Shown: piece after piece, positions 11,914-24,366 of the stretch
Position numbering within the stretch: position 1 is the first letter of the stretch
Layout of the letters: each line of letters begins with the position of its first letter
Assembly (NCBI RefSeq): GCF_914767665.1
Contig: NC_059502.1
Location: forward strand, 34,304,812 to 34,368,811
Direction: 5' to 3'
Length of the DNA: 64,000 nucleotides
DNA from: Harmonia axyridis
Taxonomy: Eukaryota > Arthropoda > Insecta > Coleoptera > Coccinellidae
Notes under the pieces: generated by a model
The model's input: only the letters and a program-made list of their open reading frames with translations
Database searches by the model: none
What the model was told of the DNA's origin: nothing
Made by a program: the position numbers and the translations under genes

Positions 11914-13002
11914 TTAAGTGTAGTAAAAAGAAATCCAATATTTTTCCAATATATAGATTTACTTATCTGTATTTCTCGTTGTATGAGTCCGATCGGGTTC
12001 CACCAGATGCCGTTAAAAAATGAGATTTCGTACAATAAAAACTTTTCTGACAGTTTTGTGATTAGTTGACTCAGTTTTATTCGAGCGAGCGTCAAATATG
12101 GACACTATAAAAAAGAAAATACGACATTTTTTACAGTTTTTCTTCGATAAATGCAAAACGCTGGATGGCTGAGAATGTAAATAGTGTTTATGGTCCTGAT
12201 ACTGTACCATCCAAAAGCGCGCAACTTCGGTTTCATTGATTCTCTCCCGATAATTTCGATGTCAAAGATACACCACACACTGGAAAGCCAATCGTCAAAA
12301 AATTTCTATAAATCATCAACATTGTCAAGTCCGACCTTCATGTAAGCACGGTTTCGATCGCCCTAGCAATTGCAAAAAAAAATGGTTTATAACCATTTTC
12401 ATAAAGCTGGTCTCGATGTATGGGTAGGTACCATAAGAGTTAACGCAAAAAAAAACCTCATGGACCGAATTTCCATCTACGAATCACAACAAAATCGACC
12501 CATCTTTGAAGCGGTTGGTGATTGGTGATGAAATGTGCATCACAAGCAAAAGCGGTCGTGGTCGAAACACGGTGAGCCTGCGGAAATGGTGGTCAAGCTA
12601 GGATTGACGACCAGGAAGATTTTGCTGTTTTTTATGTTTGGTGAGATTGGTAGAGAATTCTCTACTATGAGCGGCTCCCTTACAGCACAACTGTTATCTC
12701 GGAACTGTAGTGTCAACAATTGGACCGTCTTACGGAAGCAATCGCCCAGTAGCGGCCAGCTTTGGCCAATAGGAGGGGAACTGTGTTTCATCATTAGCTT
12801 CCAATTTTGCTGTTGAAAAATTCGCTTCAACAAAGGTTTGTGGCAATCAACTGTCTCAATTGTTCACCAACGAAGGCTATGACTATGATAGAGGCATTAT
12901 GATATTCCCTTCTAAATGGAACAAATGGATCATTCCAACTATGGTAATTAAATCCTTGTTTTTCATGTGAAAATTAAGGATTTCTGTTTAGTACACCTCA
13001 TA
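11914..13002 (+). mobile_element. Mariner (mellifera/vertumnana-like), near full span, decayed
   Basis: The 5' end TTAAGTGTAGTAAAAAG follows TA at 11912-11913; the 3' end CACCTCA precedes TA at 13003-13004. Readable pieces in order: MDTIKKKIRHFLQFF (about 12101), AENVNSVYGPDTV, and the long piece at 12535-12816 with RKRSWSKHGEPAE-like residues and GLTTRKILLFF. Then come FASTKVC-like residues and the terminal YDRGIM-FPSKWN-like block at about 12880-12920. At least five frame breaks. Length about 1.09 kb against a usual 1.3 kb. Confidence 0.8.
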
Positions 13003-13119
13003 TGATAGGTTTGAATTGAAAATTTCCAGAGGCAAATAGAGAAGGAAAATTGGTAAGAACAAGAAATTAATCAACAGAAACAAAAACATTCGAATAAAAT
13101 AATATGAGCTTTCATATAA

Positions 13120-13870
13120 AGAGGAAAAGGTTCTGAATAAAAATAGGCTATATTTGTAAAATGAATATAAATATAAAAGGTGTGTTTTTATCTGCATGAG
13201 AAGTTTTGATGGTTGTTGTCTGTGATTTAACAGTTGAGAATATGAAACTGCGTTGATATTCCTGTTCAGCAATTTTTGGCAATTCATCATGGTTCGTTCA
13301 ACGCCAGATCAACGCTTTCAAATTGTGGAAATTCACTTTGAAAAAAAAAAAAATCTGTCCGCGAAGTTTAGAGAGCACTTTACGGTCAACATAATAGGCC
13401 TAGCAAGCAATTCATGCAGTTATTCGTTTTCTCTTCTCGATTCAAAACCATCAACAGGATAAAGAATTGTGCATACCGAAGGGAAAATTTCGCTGCTGTA
13501 GCGAGATGTGTTGAAGAAAATGCCGAAATGTGTAGGTAAACCTCGCCGTTCTCAACTTGTTGGCATTTGTCCTTCCATTTAATGGAAAATTTTACGAGAG
13601 GATCGAAAATATATCTCGTGCAATAATTAAATCCAAATGACAATCGTTTATGTCTCATTTTTAATGGTTGGTATAATTTGAAACTGGCCGAAGAATTGTG
13701 TTTAGTGATGAAGATCATTTCTATTCAAATGGTTTCATCGATGAGCAAAATTGTCGAATAAGGAGCAGAGGCAATCCTCAAGCTATTAACGAATCAACAT
13801 TTGGATGTTTGGTGCGTTTTACATAGACGCTACATAAATAAAACCTCAGATAACTGTGAGACAATCATAT
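13120..13870 (+). pseudogene. Tc/mariner-like transposase relic (insect HTH-DDE family)
   Basis: The start MVRSTPDQRFQIVEIHFEK (13289 onward) resembles the N-terminus of a transposase family common in insects (TxEQRxQIVExYF). Downstream, in shifting frames, are CVGKPRRSQLVGI, WKILREDR, IVFSDEDHFYSNGFIDEQNC (first catalytic Asp block) and IRSEGNPQAINES. Frame breaks are frequent. About 100 bp upstream of the start and the first codons are also present at 27060-27217, showing a shared element 5' end. Confidence 0.7.
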
Positions 13871-15649
13871 GAACGATTTGTTCACATCAGGTAGAGCACA
13901 TTCTGATCTACATTCTGTTTTCGTTTGACTCTGTATAATGTCGTATACTATACACTTTGACTATGTATTTATTTTTTTAGGTATTCTTCTTGCCTCAGAA
14001 CAATCGTCCCGAAAACGTGATAAATGCAATTGGGTTGAATAAACCACGTAGTTTTATATTTTCATGAAATGTCAATTTGAAGAATTCAACGATCAATTAT
14101 AGAAATTCTGGTTGTAATAACTGTTCGGAGCTTTATGGAAATGTCGTGAACAAACAACATGAGTATGAATTTGAACAAGCACATAAAATATCCTCGATGT
14201 CTATGCTTTTTTCATTCTCTTTAATTATATCATAAAATGATATACACACTGTATATAATTTTTTTATAATCGCAACTCTGGGAGGAAAACTTGATTAGGC
14301 CCCGGGCCGCCTCGCTTCACCCAAATAATTATCCAGGAAAATGGTGTAGGATAACCTCATTATCGGAAGGATTTTAAATTGGGCCTCGTTCGGCTGGCCA
14401 CGTTCGTTCGAACTTACTGAAAATCAATCGACGGGTTGTGTTTGTTGGTGCACTCGAGCTCACATAAATTTCAGCTAAAGGCTTTTCCACTCCAACTGAT
14501 GAAACAAAGAAAAATATCTTAAACTAGTTCAGAAAAGATAATTGTTTTTGAAGTTCAGCTTCGTCTTTCATTAAAAAAATTGTTAAGTTAGTAGGTTGGA
14601 ATCATGTGAATCTGAAGCATTCAGAAGCGGTTAGGTATGGTTGAGATTTTTCCTGGAGCTGACTGGTCAACAACGCCTTCAACTGAACTCAACATGTTAT
14701 GTCCAATCTCGAAAAATATGCAGTGATTCTCAGTTAGAATTCAACTGATTCATTTTCATCCAATCTGTGGTGCCGATCGCACATCCGTCCGAAAACACAA
14801 TAACTTTATAACTTCCGAATGGAATAATCTGTAACTTGAAATTTTAAGGGTATATTAAGGTTGAATTTTTTGAAAGACAAAATCCAACCAGGGGTTCCGT
14901 TCAAAATTGTGTTCTCCTGATCATTCAAAATGACTTATTGGATCAGAATGTAGTTAGTCATATATATGTTTAATAATGTTTGCAAGATCCTTGCAAAAGT
15001 TCATGTTATCGATAATGCGCGCAGATATAAAGAATAAAAGTTTCCAGCTTGATGCAAAGTTATATAAGTACCATAGAATATTCAGAAAGGATATCGAGAA
15101 AAAATCCCAGTATTCCGTAAGAATGCATCTAACTAGGTTAAAATTTTATGTGTATCATTCATCACTGGTATTCGTGATTTTTATTTCCCCTGTCCTCTTT
15201 GCCACTACATAGTTGAATATTTTATGTGTATATTATGTCAAATAACCACATGAATGTTCAAAGCAAAATATTATCATTTTTCCTATTAATTTAAAACTGT
15301 AGATTTCATCGAGATGAAAATTGCACATGGGTTTAGAATGACAATTTATGGCCTCTTGCAAAATTTGATTACATCATCAAAATCATAGAAATATCGAAAA
15401 AAAATTACGCAATATTTCCGTGACCACAAAACCCAACAATTTGAAAATTTACGTGTATTATAAAGAATTTCAATTTGAAATTTCGAAAATTTCATGCTGA
15501 GAGTGGCATTGAAATCCAAAAAATACAAAACGAAAATAAAAAAAAAACAGAAATGAAGTAAGGTAGTGAATTGAAGCTCTCTTTCATTCGTGCGCCAATA
15601 ACTTACTTGGTGACCACCCCATATATAGATACAGTTTATGGTATATATA
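13871..15649. other. Intronic AT-rich sequence with a GC-rich island at about 14280-14480
   Basis: No coding frame supported. The block at 14280-14480 (CCCCGGGCCGCCTCGC and on to GGCTGGCCACG) stands out in base composition inside intron 2 of the cuticular gene. It has no transposon ends and may be a regulatory or old inserted sequence. Confidence 0.35.
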
Positions 15650-15680
15650 CAGGGTGATTCACAAAGACCGTTGGTCAGAA
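15650..15680 (+). repeat. Solo CAGGGTG transposon end
   Basis: TATACAGGGTGATTCACAAA looks like a family end after TA, but I found no inverted partner within 2 kb. Confidence 0.4.
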
Positions 15681-16028
15681 TATTTCAAAGGAATACCACA
15701 GATAAACACTTGCAATTATATAGTTAAGCTTTGTTGGCATAAAACCTCAGATTCGTTCGATGACACCAACTTTCGCTTTTCAAATTTTACCCCAGGTTTT
15801 TTCTGTCAAATTCAAATTACTCATTTATTTCTACGTTGCTTTAAAGTACCTATTATTTGTATATTCTTTGCAGATAATTTTTTTTGAAATCTTAAAAGAA
15901 TTTTGAAATATTCTCAAATAGGTCTCCATTCCTTTGTTAATAACTTTTGCATGAAAGTTTCAATTTTTCTAGGTTTTATTGACTCACCAATGGTTTATCT
16001 CCGTTGATTAAAGATTCAATTGAACATA

Positions 16029-16211
16029 CAGGGTGTTCTGATTTCAACGTCAAAATCAGCAATTACATAAACCTAAGAACTCATATTTTCCAAATGAGAA
16101 CCCAAAGCATTTTAGAGAAGAACTATTCAACTCAAACACTATTTTTGACTCTACAAAAAAATTTTGGGTTTTTTTCATGGCTGACTCTGACATTGATATT
16201 GGAACATCCTG
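16029..16211. mobile_element. Short CAGGGTG MITE (183 bp)
   Basis: CAGGGTGTTCTGATTTCAAC at the left and the complement of CAGGATGTTCCAATATCAA at the right, each next to TA. No gene inside. Confidence 0.7.
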
Positions 16212-17878
16212 TATGATACATTGGTTATTTAATTGATGAAGAAGTTTTGGTACGTCTTCTGATAGAAACTAGAGAATTGTAAATTTTCATGCAATTAAAA
16301 TTGAAAAGAAGTCCTACTTAAAAAAGAAGATTTTTTGCAGATTTCGGACAAATTTTCTGGGAAAAATTCACCTACAACTGATACATTAAAACAATGAAAT
16401 TGAATACTTGCAATCTGGTTCTGAATGAAAATACTGATCATTATGTTCAAACAAACGAAAGTTAGTACCATTTCAAGTGTTTTTCTTGATTCTTTCTTCG
16501 AAATATGATTCTCGTTCTTCGAGAATCCCCCTGTACATATATTCTTACCTATATATGCGATTGGCTAATGAATAAACAAGCACTCAAAACGTCCTAACTT
16601 CACGTAAGTGCTTTTTTTTACTTATAGCATTACATAAGTTGTTGGTAAGAAAAAATTTGATACCTATACCTAATGCATTAAAATGAATCTCTTCGAGTGT
16701 AACAAGATGATATGAGTGTTCAATAATTCATTATGAATTCCATATTAATTTCTAATGCGATATTACACAAACTGTGAAACTAGAATTCTCACCATTTATT
16801 TTTTATTTCTCCATTTCGCTATGCGATTATCGTATCAAAGCAATAATGTGGGTACTTACAATTATAGAGAAAGTATTGAATTCATGCAGTTCCAGTTCAT
16901 ATGCCTGTTCTCTACCTGCAGCTTCCTAATCTCGTAGGTGTTAAAACGTTTTCTTCTATTACGGACCCCTTTAATATGATATTTATCGACTAGGAAAGCA
17001 ATTGGTTTTTATGTGTTGCCACTGGCTTTCGTATCTCATGATAGTAATTATCCTTATGCGATGAAAATGCTTACGTTTTATTTAAAGTGGGTGAGAAATA
17101 CCTTCATAAATTAATGAATCTGCATTTCCGGATTTCCTCACTAGAAGTTAGAATTTAATAATCTGTTAAGTTGGCAAATTAATTTAGATTTTATTATTTC
17201 ATTATAAATATGCTTGTTTATATATTCACAACTTGATCATTCGAAAGTTTCAAGCCATAGAACGATTAAGTCTAACGAGATAATTGTTTTCCTCTAATTC
17301 TGTGACAAATTCGTTAATTCTGCCATACTTTGTAATGGTGTGTAAATATCTCAGTTTCACCCAGATTTTATGGTAATATTTCATTGTTAAATTTTGGTAC
17401 TCGTATCTCCCCTGTCACGGATTCATCTGTTAACTGTCAAATTCGTGAAATAGCTAGCAAAAAGTTCCAATCTACAATATTATTCAATGCAAAAGTCACT
17501 CAACAACATTCATTGAAATACTTCATTGATTTCAATAAAATTTTGTAAATCAGAGATGGGTCCCAGACTCCTCCCCGAAATTTTTTCACATATCCTAATT
17601 TCACCAAAAATATTCTCCACTTCTTCAAATTGAATGGACATGTTCTATTTTATTGCGTATTCAGAGGTATTTTATCATATGTTCATTTGGTATATTTCCT
17701 AAGCTATGTTCTCGAGTTATTTGTCATTTCTAAAGCAGAATGTATGAATTGAAATCAGTTTTATGGAATCGGTTATTCACTTATCTAACTTATTATTTAT
17801 ATACTTTTTTATTCCATTAGTTTATTGTGAAAAACATCCGGAAAAACAACCCAGTATTGGGAAGGACGATTTCATATA
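16212..17878. other. AT-rich intronic sequence, nothing recognised
   Basis: Only short chance frames. No terminal repeats or compositional islands noted. Confidence 0.4.
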
Positions 17879-18460
17879 CATGGGTTCCTGAATTGGAGAT
17901 AAAAATCATAGATTCCACGGTTCATTTTAAAAATAAAAAGTCTCGAGATACAGGATATAAAGTTTAATTTTCCTATATTTTAATTTCTCATAGGATAATC
18001 AAAACATAAGATATTCAACTGAAATTTGGCATAATTATTCCAATGTAACTTTACATCACATGGTATGTCAATTTCTATTTCAAATCTATAAGGTGAAATA
18101 TATTTTGGAACAGTGCCAGCCTTTTTCTCCCAGATAAGTGGTTAATCACTGGTGGTTAAAAAATATAAGAAGGAAACTGTTATCTAATACAAAACTCCTT
18201 GGATTTTTGCAGTCTTGTCGTATTCGAGAAAAAAATTTCAAACAATTCTCTCGAATCCTAGGGAAAATTCGAATTAGTAGAAAAACCCAATTAGCAAGCT
18301 GTGATGAATAAATTGATTATTAGTTTTGGTGCTCATTTTCAAATATGTAATGATGATTCATAATAATCACAAAAAAAAGGAATTCAAGAAACATTTTGTA
18401 TCTCGAAAACAAAGTGTTTTCGGGCCCTGTTTATGGGACTTTTTGATGGATCCTTTTCCT
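17879..18460. mobile_element. Foldback family A copy 2 (old, inverted relative to copy 1)
   Basis: The left end CATGGGTTCCTGAATTGGAG is a diverged family A terminus. The interior ACTGAAATTTGGCAT, ACATGGTATGTCAATTTC and GGAACAGTGCC segments match the reverse complement of 1135-1260. The right arm begins TGTATCTCGAAAACAAAGTG and decays after GTTTATGGGAC near 18440. Confidence 0.7.
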
Positions 18461-19013
18461 TCATTAAACGCCTCAAAACATTTTTCAGAAAATAAACAGG
18501 TCAAATGAGACTGAAGGGATTGTCGCTAATATCGATTGACATATAAATAATTATTCAAAACTAGGAAGTCATCGATTTATTTCCCTCAAAAATATCTAGA
18601 AGGCCCAATATAATTTTGTGATATGGATCAGACTATATTTTTTTTGTATATTTTCATTAATTCATTTCATTTTGCTTTGCTTTTTAACAATAAATTGGGT
18701 TCTACTGCAAGCAGAGTCAAATATTATCCTATAAATAAAAAAAAACTTGGTGCATACCCATTATTCAATATGATGGGTATGTTGTCATATATTTGATCAT
18801 TACTAATTGAATGTTTCTGATATATGAATTATATTATTATACAATTATTTGACGCAAACTCCGCAATATTTTTCTAGAGCTCGAATCAACGGACCCTCAC
18901 GAAATGTTTTTCTATCTACGGCCTTGGATTACGCTTTCAAAGCTTTTGTAGCTTTAGTATTATAATTATGTATAATTTTGAAAAAATATTACTTGCAGAA
19001 TTTGGGTTTGAAG
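18461..19013. other. AT-rich intronic sequence
   Basis: No feature supported. Confidence 0.35.
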
Positions 19014-19017
19014 TTAA

Positions 19018-19497
19018 CCACAGAGAAACATGCTGCCATCTAAATTGAGTAGCGATAGACTGGTTACGCTCTTGTTTGTAATCGTCAGTCTCGCATTATC
19101 CAACAACCTAATGAAAATAGAGGCTATTTGATTGAAAGCCAGCAGAAGCATTATATGCGTTGATTCTACTACTGGAGGCTAACCATATCATCTTTCTCTT
19201 CAATGACACACAAAAACTGAATGTTTATGGTTTTCTATAATTTTTTTTGTCAACGTCGGAAGACGAAAACCCTCAGATATTACGTCAGAAATAACAAAGC
19301 AGGAAAAAAATTTAAAAAATGGACAACGCTTTCAAAAAATAAGACAACGCGTCTACAGGATCTAGTTTGAAATTTAATCACGGAGGGATCTATTCTCATC
19401 GATATTGGGTTATGCGATACTGAAGATTATCTAACAAGAGCGACGCCGTTCTATCGCTACTTACTCGTATCTTCGTTGGCAGCACATTTCCCTGTGG
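19018..19497. mobile_element. 480-bp non-autonomous element flanked by TTAA
   Basis: Both ends abut TTAA (19014-19017 and 19498-19501). The ends read CCACAGAGAAACATGCTGCC and, inverted, CCACAGGGAAATGTGCTGCC. Imperfect inverted similarity continues for about 100 bp (AGTAGCGATAGA and CGCTCTTGTT on both sides). A TTAA target duplication is characteristic of piggyBac and Kolobok-type transposons. The ends differ from the complete piggyBac at 30312, so another lineage would have mobilised it. Confidence 0.75.
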
Positions 19498-19501
19498 TTA
19501 A

Positions 19502-20195
19502 CTTTCAAAGTGGATGCTGATATATTCCTATATAGAGGGTGTTTCCAAATTAGAAGTCAACCTTCAATGAGATGTTAGTATCACTCATTGGCTGTCGATT
19601 GAGCCGATTGAGCCATATTCATTGATAACCGAAAATCAACATTTTCGTCAATTTTTTTTACGTTGAGCGTGTTTGATTTGAATTTTGGTTTATTTACAAC
19701 AAATAAGTATGTATGAAAAAAGCAAAACTATGCTGTATTGAATAAAAATGATTTGAAAGTTGGTATGAAGAAAAAAATATCAAAATTATAATATAAATTT
19801 GCCTGAAACTTTCGAATTCTGCAATTTATGTTTGAGAAAATTATCTTGAAAACTAGCCGAACTCCTTCTTCAATTTTCGCCAGAATGCAGGTTTCAGAAG
19901 ATTTTGATTTGAAAGCGGAAAAAGCAAAGAAAGGAAAGTAATGAATTAACTATGTTTTATAGCAATCAAACTCCTTATACAAGCACGTGCTCCCTTTTTT
20001 ATTTCTTCAGTTTATACTTTCCGCCTGAAATTAAGGTACTCTCCATCTTCTCGCTGATTTTTCTATTCTAACGATATTAGATCAGGACTTCTCTCTGGCC
20101 ACGATAATAAGGAATTTGGTAAACGTAGAAAAAAATGTAAGTAAGGCAAGAAATTTTTTAAAAATCACAATATCTCCTAAACTGTTGGTTTTGGT
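19502..20195. other. AT-rich intronic sequence
   Basis: A solo end-like motif (TATAGAGGGTGTTTCCAAAT) lies near 19531. Otherwise nothing recognised. Confidence 0.35.
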
Positions 20196-20900
20196 TATAA
20201 TAATAATAATGAATGGCCTTTATTGAAGAAAAAAATTCATATCAAGAAACGAAGTTTAAAATAGCTACTTTCACTCAACTTCTTCAACATGAAAACAAAA
20301 ATTTGTAATAACAAAAAAAGAAAACAATTCTTGAGAAAAATACGATAAACTAAAAATAAAATTATATTTTGTTGAAAATATCAAAAAAAAAGATACACAC
20401 AATACATATGCAAAAATAAAAGAATTATTGATCACTCACTCAACTTATTCCCCCCTCCCAATTGAAACAATAATTTTTTAAATGTCGCTTTAAAAACGTC
20501 TCTGAGCGTGTTCTGGAACTGAGTTATAAACAGTGACAGTTGTGAGCGAAAACTCGACTCGAAACGGAAAGACGGAATCTTGGCTAATCCATAGTATGAG
20601 AATGACGAATACATGCAAACTTCCCCTGTACAAGAGTCTCTCCTTAAAGCCCGCCATCATGAAACGTTTTTTCGAGACTTTGAACGCCAAGCGTCCAAGA
20701 GATTCCAGTCGGGCAGTCAAGTTCATTCTATGATTTACAGTCGTGCGGCCGTGTCCCGAGCTGCCCGACTGTAAAATTATCCGAACGCTCGAACATGATA
20801 GCCTCGTGAGTGGCCGCCTTAAGATAGAGTGGAGCAGAGGTGGTAAGGACACGAAAAACCATGAGCTTAAATGGTATTTCTTACCCATCTGAGCCAACCA
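20196..20900 (-). mobile_element. Probable non-LTR retrotransposon 3' fragment, degenerate
   Basis: Read on the minus strand, the block ends with AATAAAGGCCATTC followed by an ATT repeat tail at about 20226-20196. The same 3' signature (AATAAAGGCC then ATT repeats) occurs on the plus strand at about 26985-27016. Upstream is a GC-rich block with long open minus frames: 135 codons ending VYNSVPEHAQRRF, and an overlapping frame ending QNTLRDVFKATFKKLLFQ. The pair resembles the NSLPxxxR...FKxxLKxxL tail of RT proteins split by a frameshift. Clade is not assigned. Confidence 0.45.
20706..20771. repeat. GC-rich hairpin with 11-bp stem
   Basis: CAGTCGGGCAG at 20706-20716 and its exact complement CTGCCCGACTG at 20761-20771, with a 44-nt loop, inside the GC-rich retroelement-like block. 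Confidence 0.6.
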
Positions 20901-21316
20901 AGTTCATTTATTTTGGCTGATACTCGATCATATTCACGGAGACGAAAAATAAATCTACAGCAGTAATTTTGGATCAGCTAAAGGCGATTTTTTGTTGTCT
21001 GAATCAAAAAAGGATGACACAAAATAAGGCTGTAATGCAGAACTGAGATAACTAGGGTTTCACAAACTTTTTCCCCAACTGAAAATCACTCATTCTTCTA
21101 TGACTATAGAGATGTTTCAAAACAAGGTGAGATTTTTTTGACCAATAGTAATATGTACTCTTCGAAACGCAGCCTTCAAAGTCTGATCCCTAATCTTGTG
21201 TCCCATGTCAACATCTCCACCATCCCCTGTCAGTCCAGAACGAGAGACCATATAACAGCATTTAACATTAACATTAACAGCCGGGTTAAGAAAGAGATTA
21301 TGGCTTTTTGAATATA

Positions 21317-21708
21317 CAGGGTATTTCGACAGCCTATTCGACGTTTCTGAAGTACGGGGTCTATTTGAAATTTGAAAATTCGGAATATGACGTTGTTCAT
21401 GATGCCCTATTCAGCTAAAATATTTTCGAAGCTCCGGCACTTCCGGTTATACGAGAAATGAAAAAAATTTTTTCAAAAAAAACTTATTTTTTTCATTTTG
21501 CCTCAGATATTATCAAGATTTCCATTTTCAATTACTCCTCCCTGAAATTATTGAGTTAGTCCTTTTAGTTTTCAAAATGTTAAGAAAAAACCGAAAAAAA
21601 GAGAATTTCCATAGTCACAAAATGTGATTTATTCTTACTGTGAATATACTATGCGTATACTCGATTCTTTTTTTCGAACTAGAATGATGTCGAACTTGAA
21701 ACACCCTG
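21317..21708. mobile_element. CAGGGTR-ended element, 392 bp
   Basis: The left end TACAGGGTATTTCGACAGCC and the right end CGAACTTGAAACACCCTGTA are inverted over the first 12 or so bases. The interior motif (AAAATATTTTCGAAGCTCC, then CACTTCCGG) is shared with the elements starting at 41602 and 44036. Confidence 0.6.
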
Positions 21709-21713
21709 TACAC

Positions 21714-21965
21714 CTAAGGAAGCAAGATCGCGTTGATGAGCAAAGACGCATCTCGTGATTCGTATGGGTTATAGAAAAGGTACAACTGTGTGTCATCCGC
21801 AAAAGACTGCATAGAGACATGCTCATCTGAGGACTTTATATCAAAAACATAATATAAGATATAGAATTGGGCCCAGTACCGACCACTACCACTGACAGCC
21901 AATGTCACACCTGAAGCATTACTAAATATGACTCCAATGACAGCAAATGAGTCATACTAACACGT
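21714..21965 (-). mobile_element. Reverse transcriptase fragment of a non-LTR element
   Basis: The minus strand encodes, with a frameshift, a GSVLGPILY-like block followed by SFADDTQLYLF, the F/YADD catalytic motif of RT. It is bounded on the right of the coding sense by the CAGGGTR element. Only about 80 codons of palm domain remain. Confidence 0.75.
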
Positions 21966-21986
21966 CCTCCAAGGTTCACGATCAAT

Positions 21987-22568
21987 TTGAAAAAACCCTG
22001 TATATATTCATATTTTTCTTTCATCGAATTCTCCGTTCGAATAAATCGGTCAAGTAGCTTTTCATTAATCTACACTACTAGAAATCACTTCAATTCAATA
22101 TCAACCGCAAGCCACTACAGTGTAAAATATTCAAAAACCCACTCGTCGGTTTTCAATAAACCGATTATTTCCTCCGACCGGATGACTTATGTTTTTCCAT
22201 TAAATAAACAAATAACTCCAGATCGAATGTGGTCAATAAAAGCGGGAGCGCTTTCAGAGCGATCGCTTTATCTTCAATCCCGGACCCAGCTTTCAGCTTT
22301 TAAAATTCTCTCTGGAATGTTTCGAAAGAAATCCGATTTATTTTGTTCAAAGTACTTTTTTCATTCCACTCTTTTCATGCAAACAACGCTATTATATCCC
22401 TCGCGTATCGTTAGACACAAGCTCGGATCCCGTTCTGACTTTCCAGACAGAAAATCAATTGTCAGTGTTGATCCTCCACAATACATCAAAGATGATATCG
22501 TTAGAGCTTTAGCCTACCGCCAGATTCAATATATCAAGGGCTTATTGCTTGGTGTACTGTTCAATTAA
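21987..22568 (+). other. Unrecognised 193-codon open frame
   Basis: This is the longest open frame in the window that I cannot tie to a transposon or host family. It is Ser-, Ile- and Tyr-rich with a basic centre, and its 3' part contains SVDPPQYIKDDIVRALAYRQ. It starts right next to a CCCTGTATA transposon-end motif at 22002. There is no signal peptide, no clear domain and no splice context. The region is GC-richer than its surroundings (for example GCGGGAGCGCTTTCAGAGCG). It could be a decayed mobile gene, a regulatory block that happens to be open, or a real small gene. Confidence 0.25.
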
Positions 22569-23384
22569 TTTTCATCATTTGGACTCCTCAGCCTTGATAT
22601 CTGACAGTACTTAGTAATCATATTACGATTGACTTTGATTTCGTGATTATTCAATATATGATTCATAATTTCAACGATATCACAAGAAATAGTTCTGTGT
22701 TTGTGTCCATTTGAACTAAATATAAAAGGTGAGTTTTCGACTTGTACATAATATTTTAACTGTAAATTCAAAAAAGAACACCTTTTTCCTTCACCATTTT
22801 TTCAATATCCGGCCTCGCTGAAGAGATCCAGACATTTCATATTCATATTCATCTCTGTCGATAAGACGAAGAACAAAAGTAGGGGGGAATCAATAAAATG
22901 GGGAGAAAATAATAAAAAAAGGAAATAATAAATAAGAGAATATGTGTATATAAGTATAAGCTAGTGAAATGAAAATACTAAAATGGGTTCATGTATATTT
23001 GTTGATTTTGAAACTGTTTAGAATGTTTAGATATAAAGATTGTTTCTGTCAGGCACAAACCATTGGTTTAATTGACAGTATTTCTTGAAAATTATTGTAC
23101 TAAATTTAAATAACATTGATTGATTGATCGATTTTAAATGTTCATAATGCGCGATATGCCATACTTGGATACCTACACACTAAAGTGTTATCAACCATAA
23201 GACATACCATTTTAACCTCGGAAATAAGAGCTACTATTAAAAAAAAACATCATAAACTCATTTTTTCCATTCCATTTAATAAACGGTGTATTAAATAAAG
23301 AAGGAAACTTTGACTCAGTCCAAAATGTTTTTTTTTAAGGTATAAAGTTGAAGAAAAACCTGGAAGATGTATTCGATAGTTATA
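22569..23384. other. AT-rich sequence; possible non-LTR tail at 23114-23131
   Basis: ATTGATTGATTGATCG at 23116-23131 resembles the tetranucleotide tail of the element ending at 61853, suggesting a very short 5'-truncated insertion. Otherwise nothing recognised. Confidence 0.3.
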
Positions 23385-24231
23385 CAGGTGTCCGGGAAAA
23401 TGTGAGAAATCTCTCGGATTCGGATAAAACATAAAAAAATAAGATGACAAGTTCCTTTCCTAGCGGCCCTCCCTACGGAGATAGAATCTCCTAAATGACG
23501 TCACTGGAAATCCATTTCAGTGGAATAAATTTCAAACTACTTGATATAATTCAAAAAAATCTTGATATGATGAACAGTAGTGAGAACCTACCTCTTAAAA
23601 TACTGCCCATAAATTCAAATTCGCTCTTTTAGTTTACTAGGGGCGGACTGGGTTGTACGTTTTAATGCTTACATTTTCAACACCCTGTATGTTAAGCAAT
23701 AGAAAAAAACACATTATGATAGCTGGAACATTAAGCTAGAGAAAGGGTACTCTGGTTTATAGTCGATAAAATGAAACATTTTCGAAAAACAAAATTACAA
23801 AAGAATTAATTTTCATTTTCTAATTTATTTTTTGTCGGCAACAAAGTGTGATACGAAAGTTATTCGAGGAACAAAAAAGTTCTAGTTTATGTTATTGAAT
23901 CCGACAAAACTACAAAGAATCTTAACTATGCAGTTTTGGTACAGAAAGGCACGTTAACAACCTAGACCACCTCTGGTATAAAAGAGCAAATTTAAATTTA
24001 AGCACAGTATTTTAAGAGGTCCATACTACTGTTCATAATATCAAATATTCTTCAAATTATATTGAGTTGTTTGAAATTTATTCCACTGAATAGGATTTCC
24101 AGTGACGTCATTTAGGAGCTCGTATCTTCGTAGGGAGGGCCGCTAGGAGAAAAATGATGGGAACTTGTCATCTTATTTTTTTATGTTTTATCTGAATCCG
24201 AGAGATTTCCCACATTTTCCGGGACACCCTG
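23385..24231. mobile_element. Foldback element, family F
   Basis: Ends CAGGTGTCCGGGAAAATGTG and its inverted counterpart CACATTTTCCGGGACACCCTG (shown in part). The arms are about 255 bp (23385-23640 and 23978-24231) and include TGACGTCA and a GC-rich GGGAGGGCCGCTAGGA block. The loop contains another CACCCTGTATG end at about 23680. Confidence 0.9.
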
Positions 24232-24366
24232 CATATTAATTGTGACTAATCCAATAAACCTTGCACCTGTGAGGCATAGCCTCATAATTCAGAATCACAG
24301 ATCAAAGGTAGACAGACACTTTGAGTCATCAGCCTATTGAGGAAACCTCATAAATTTCCCCTTCAA

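Noticed and set aside
20490..20897. Possible host membrane protein (135 codons, minus strand)
   Set aside because: The AATAAAGGCC plus ATT tail downstream and RT-tail-like residues in two frames fit a retrotransposon end better.
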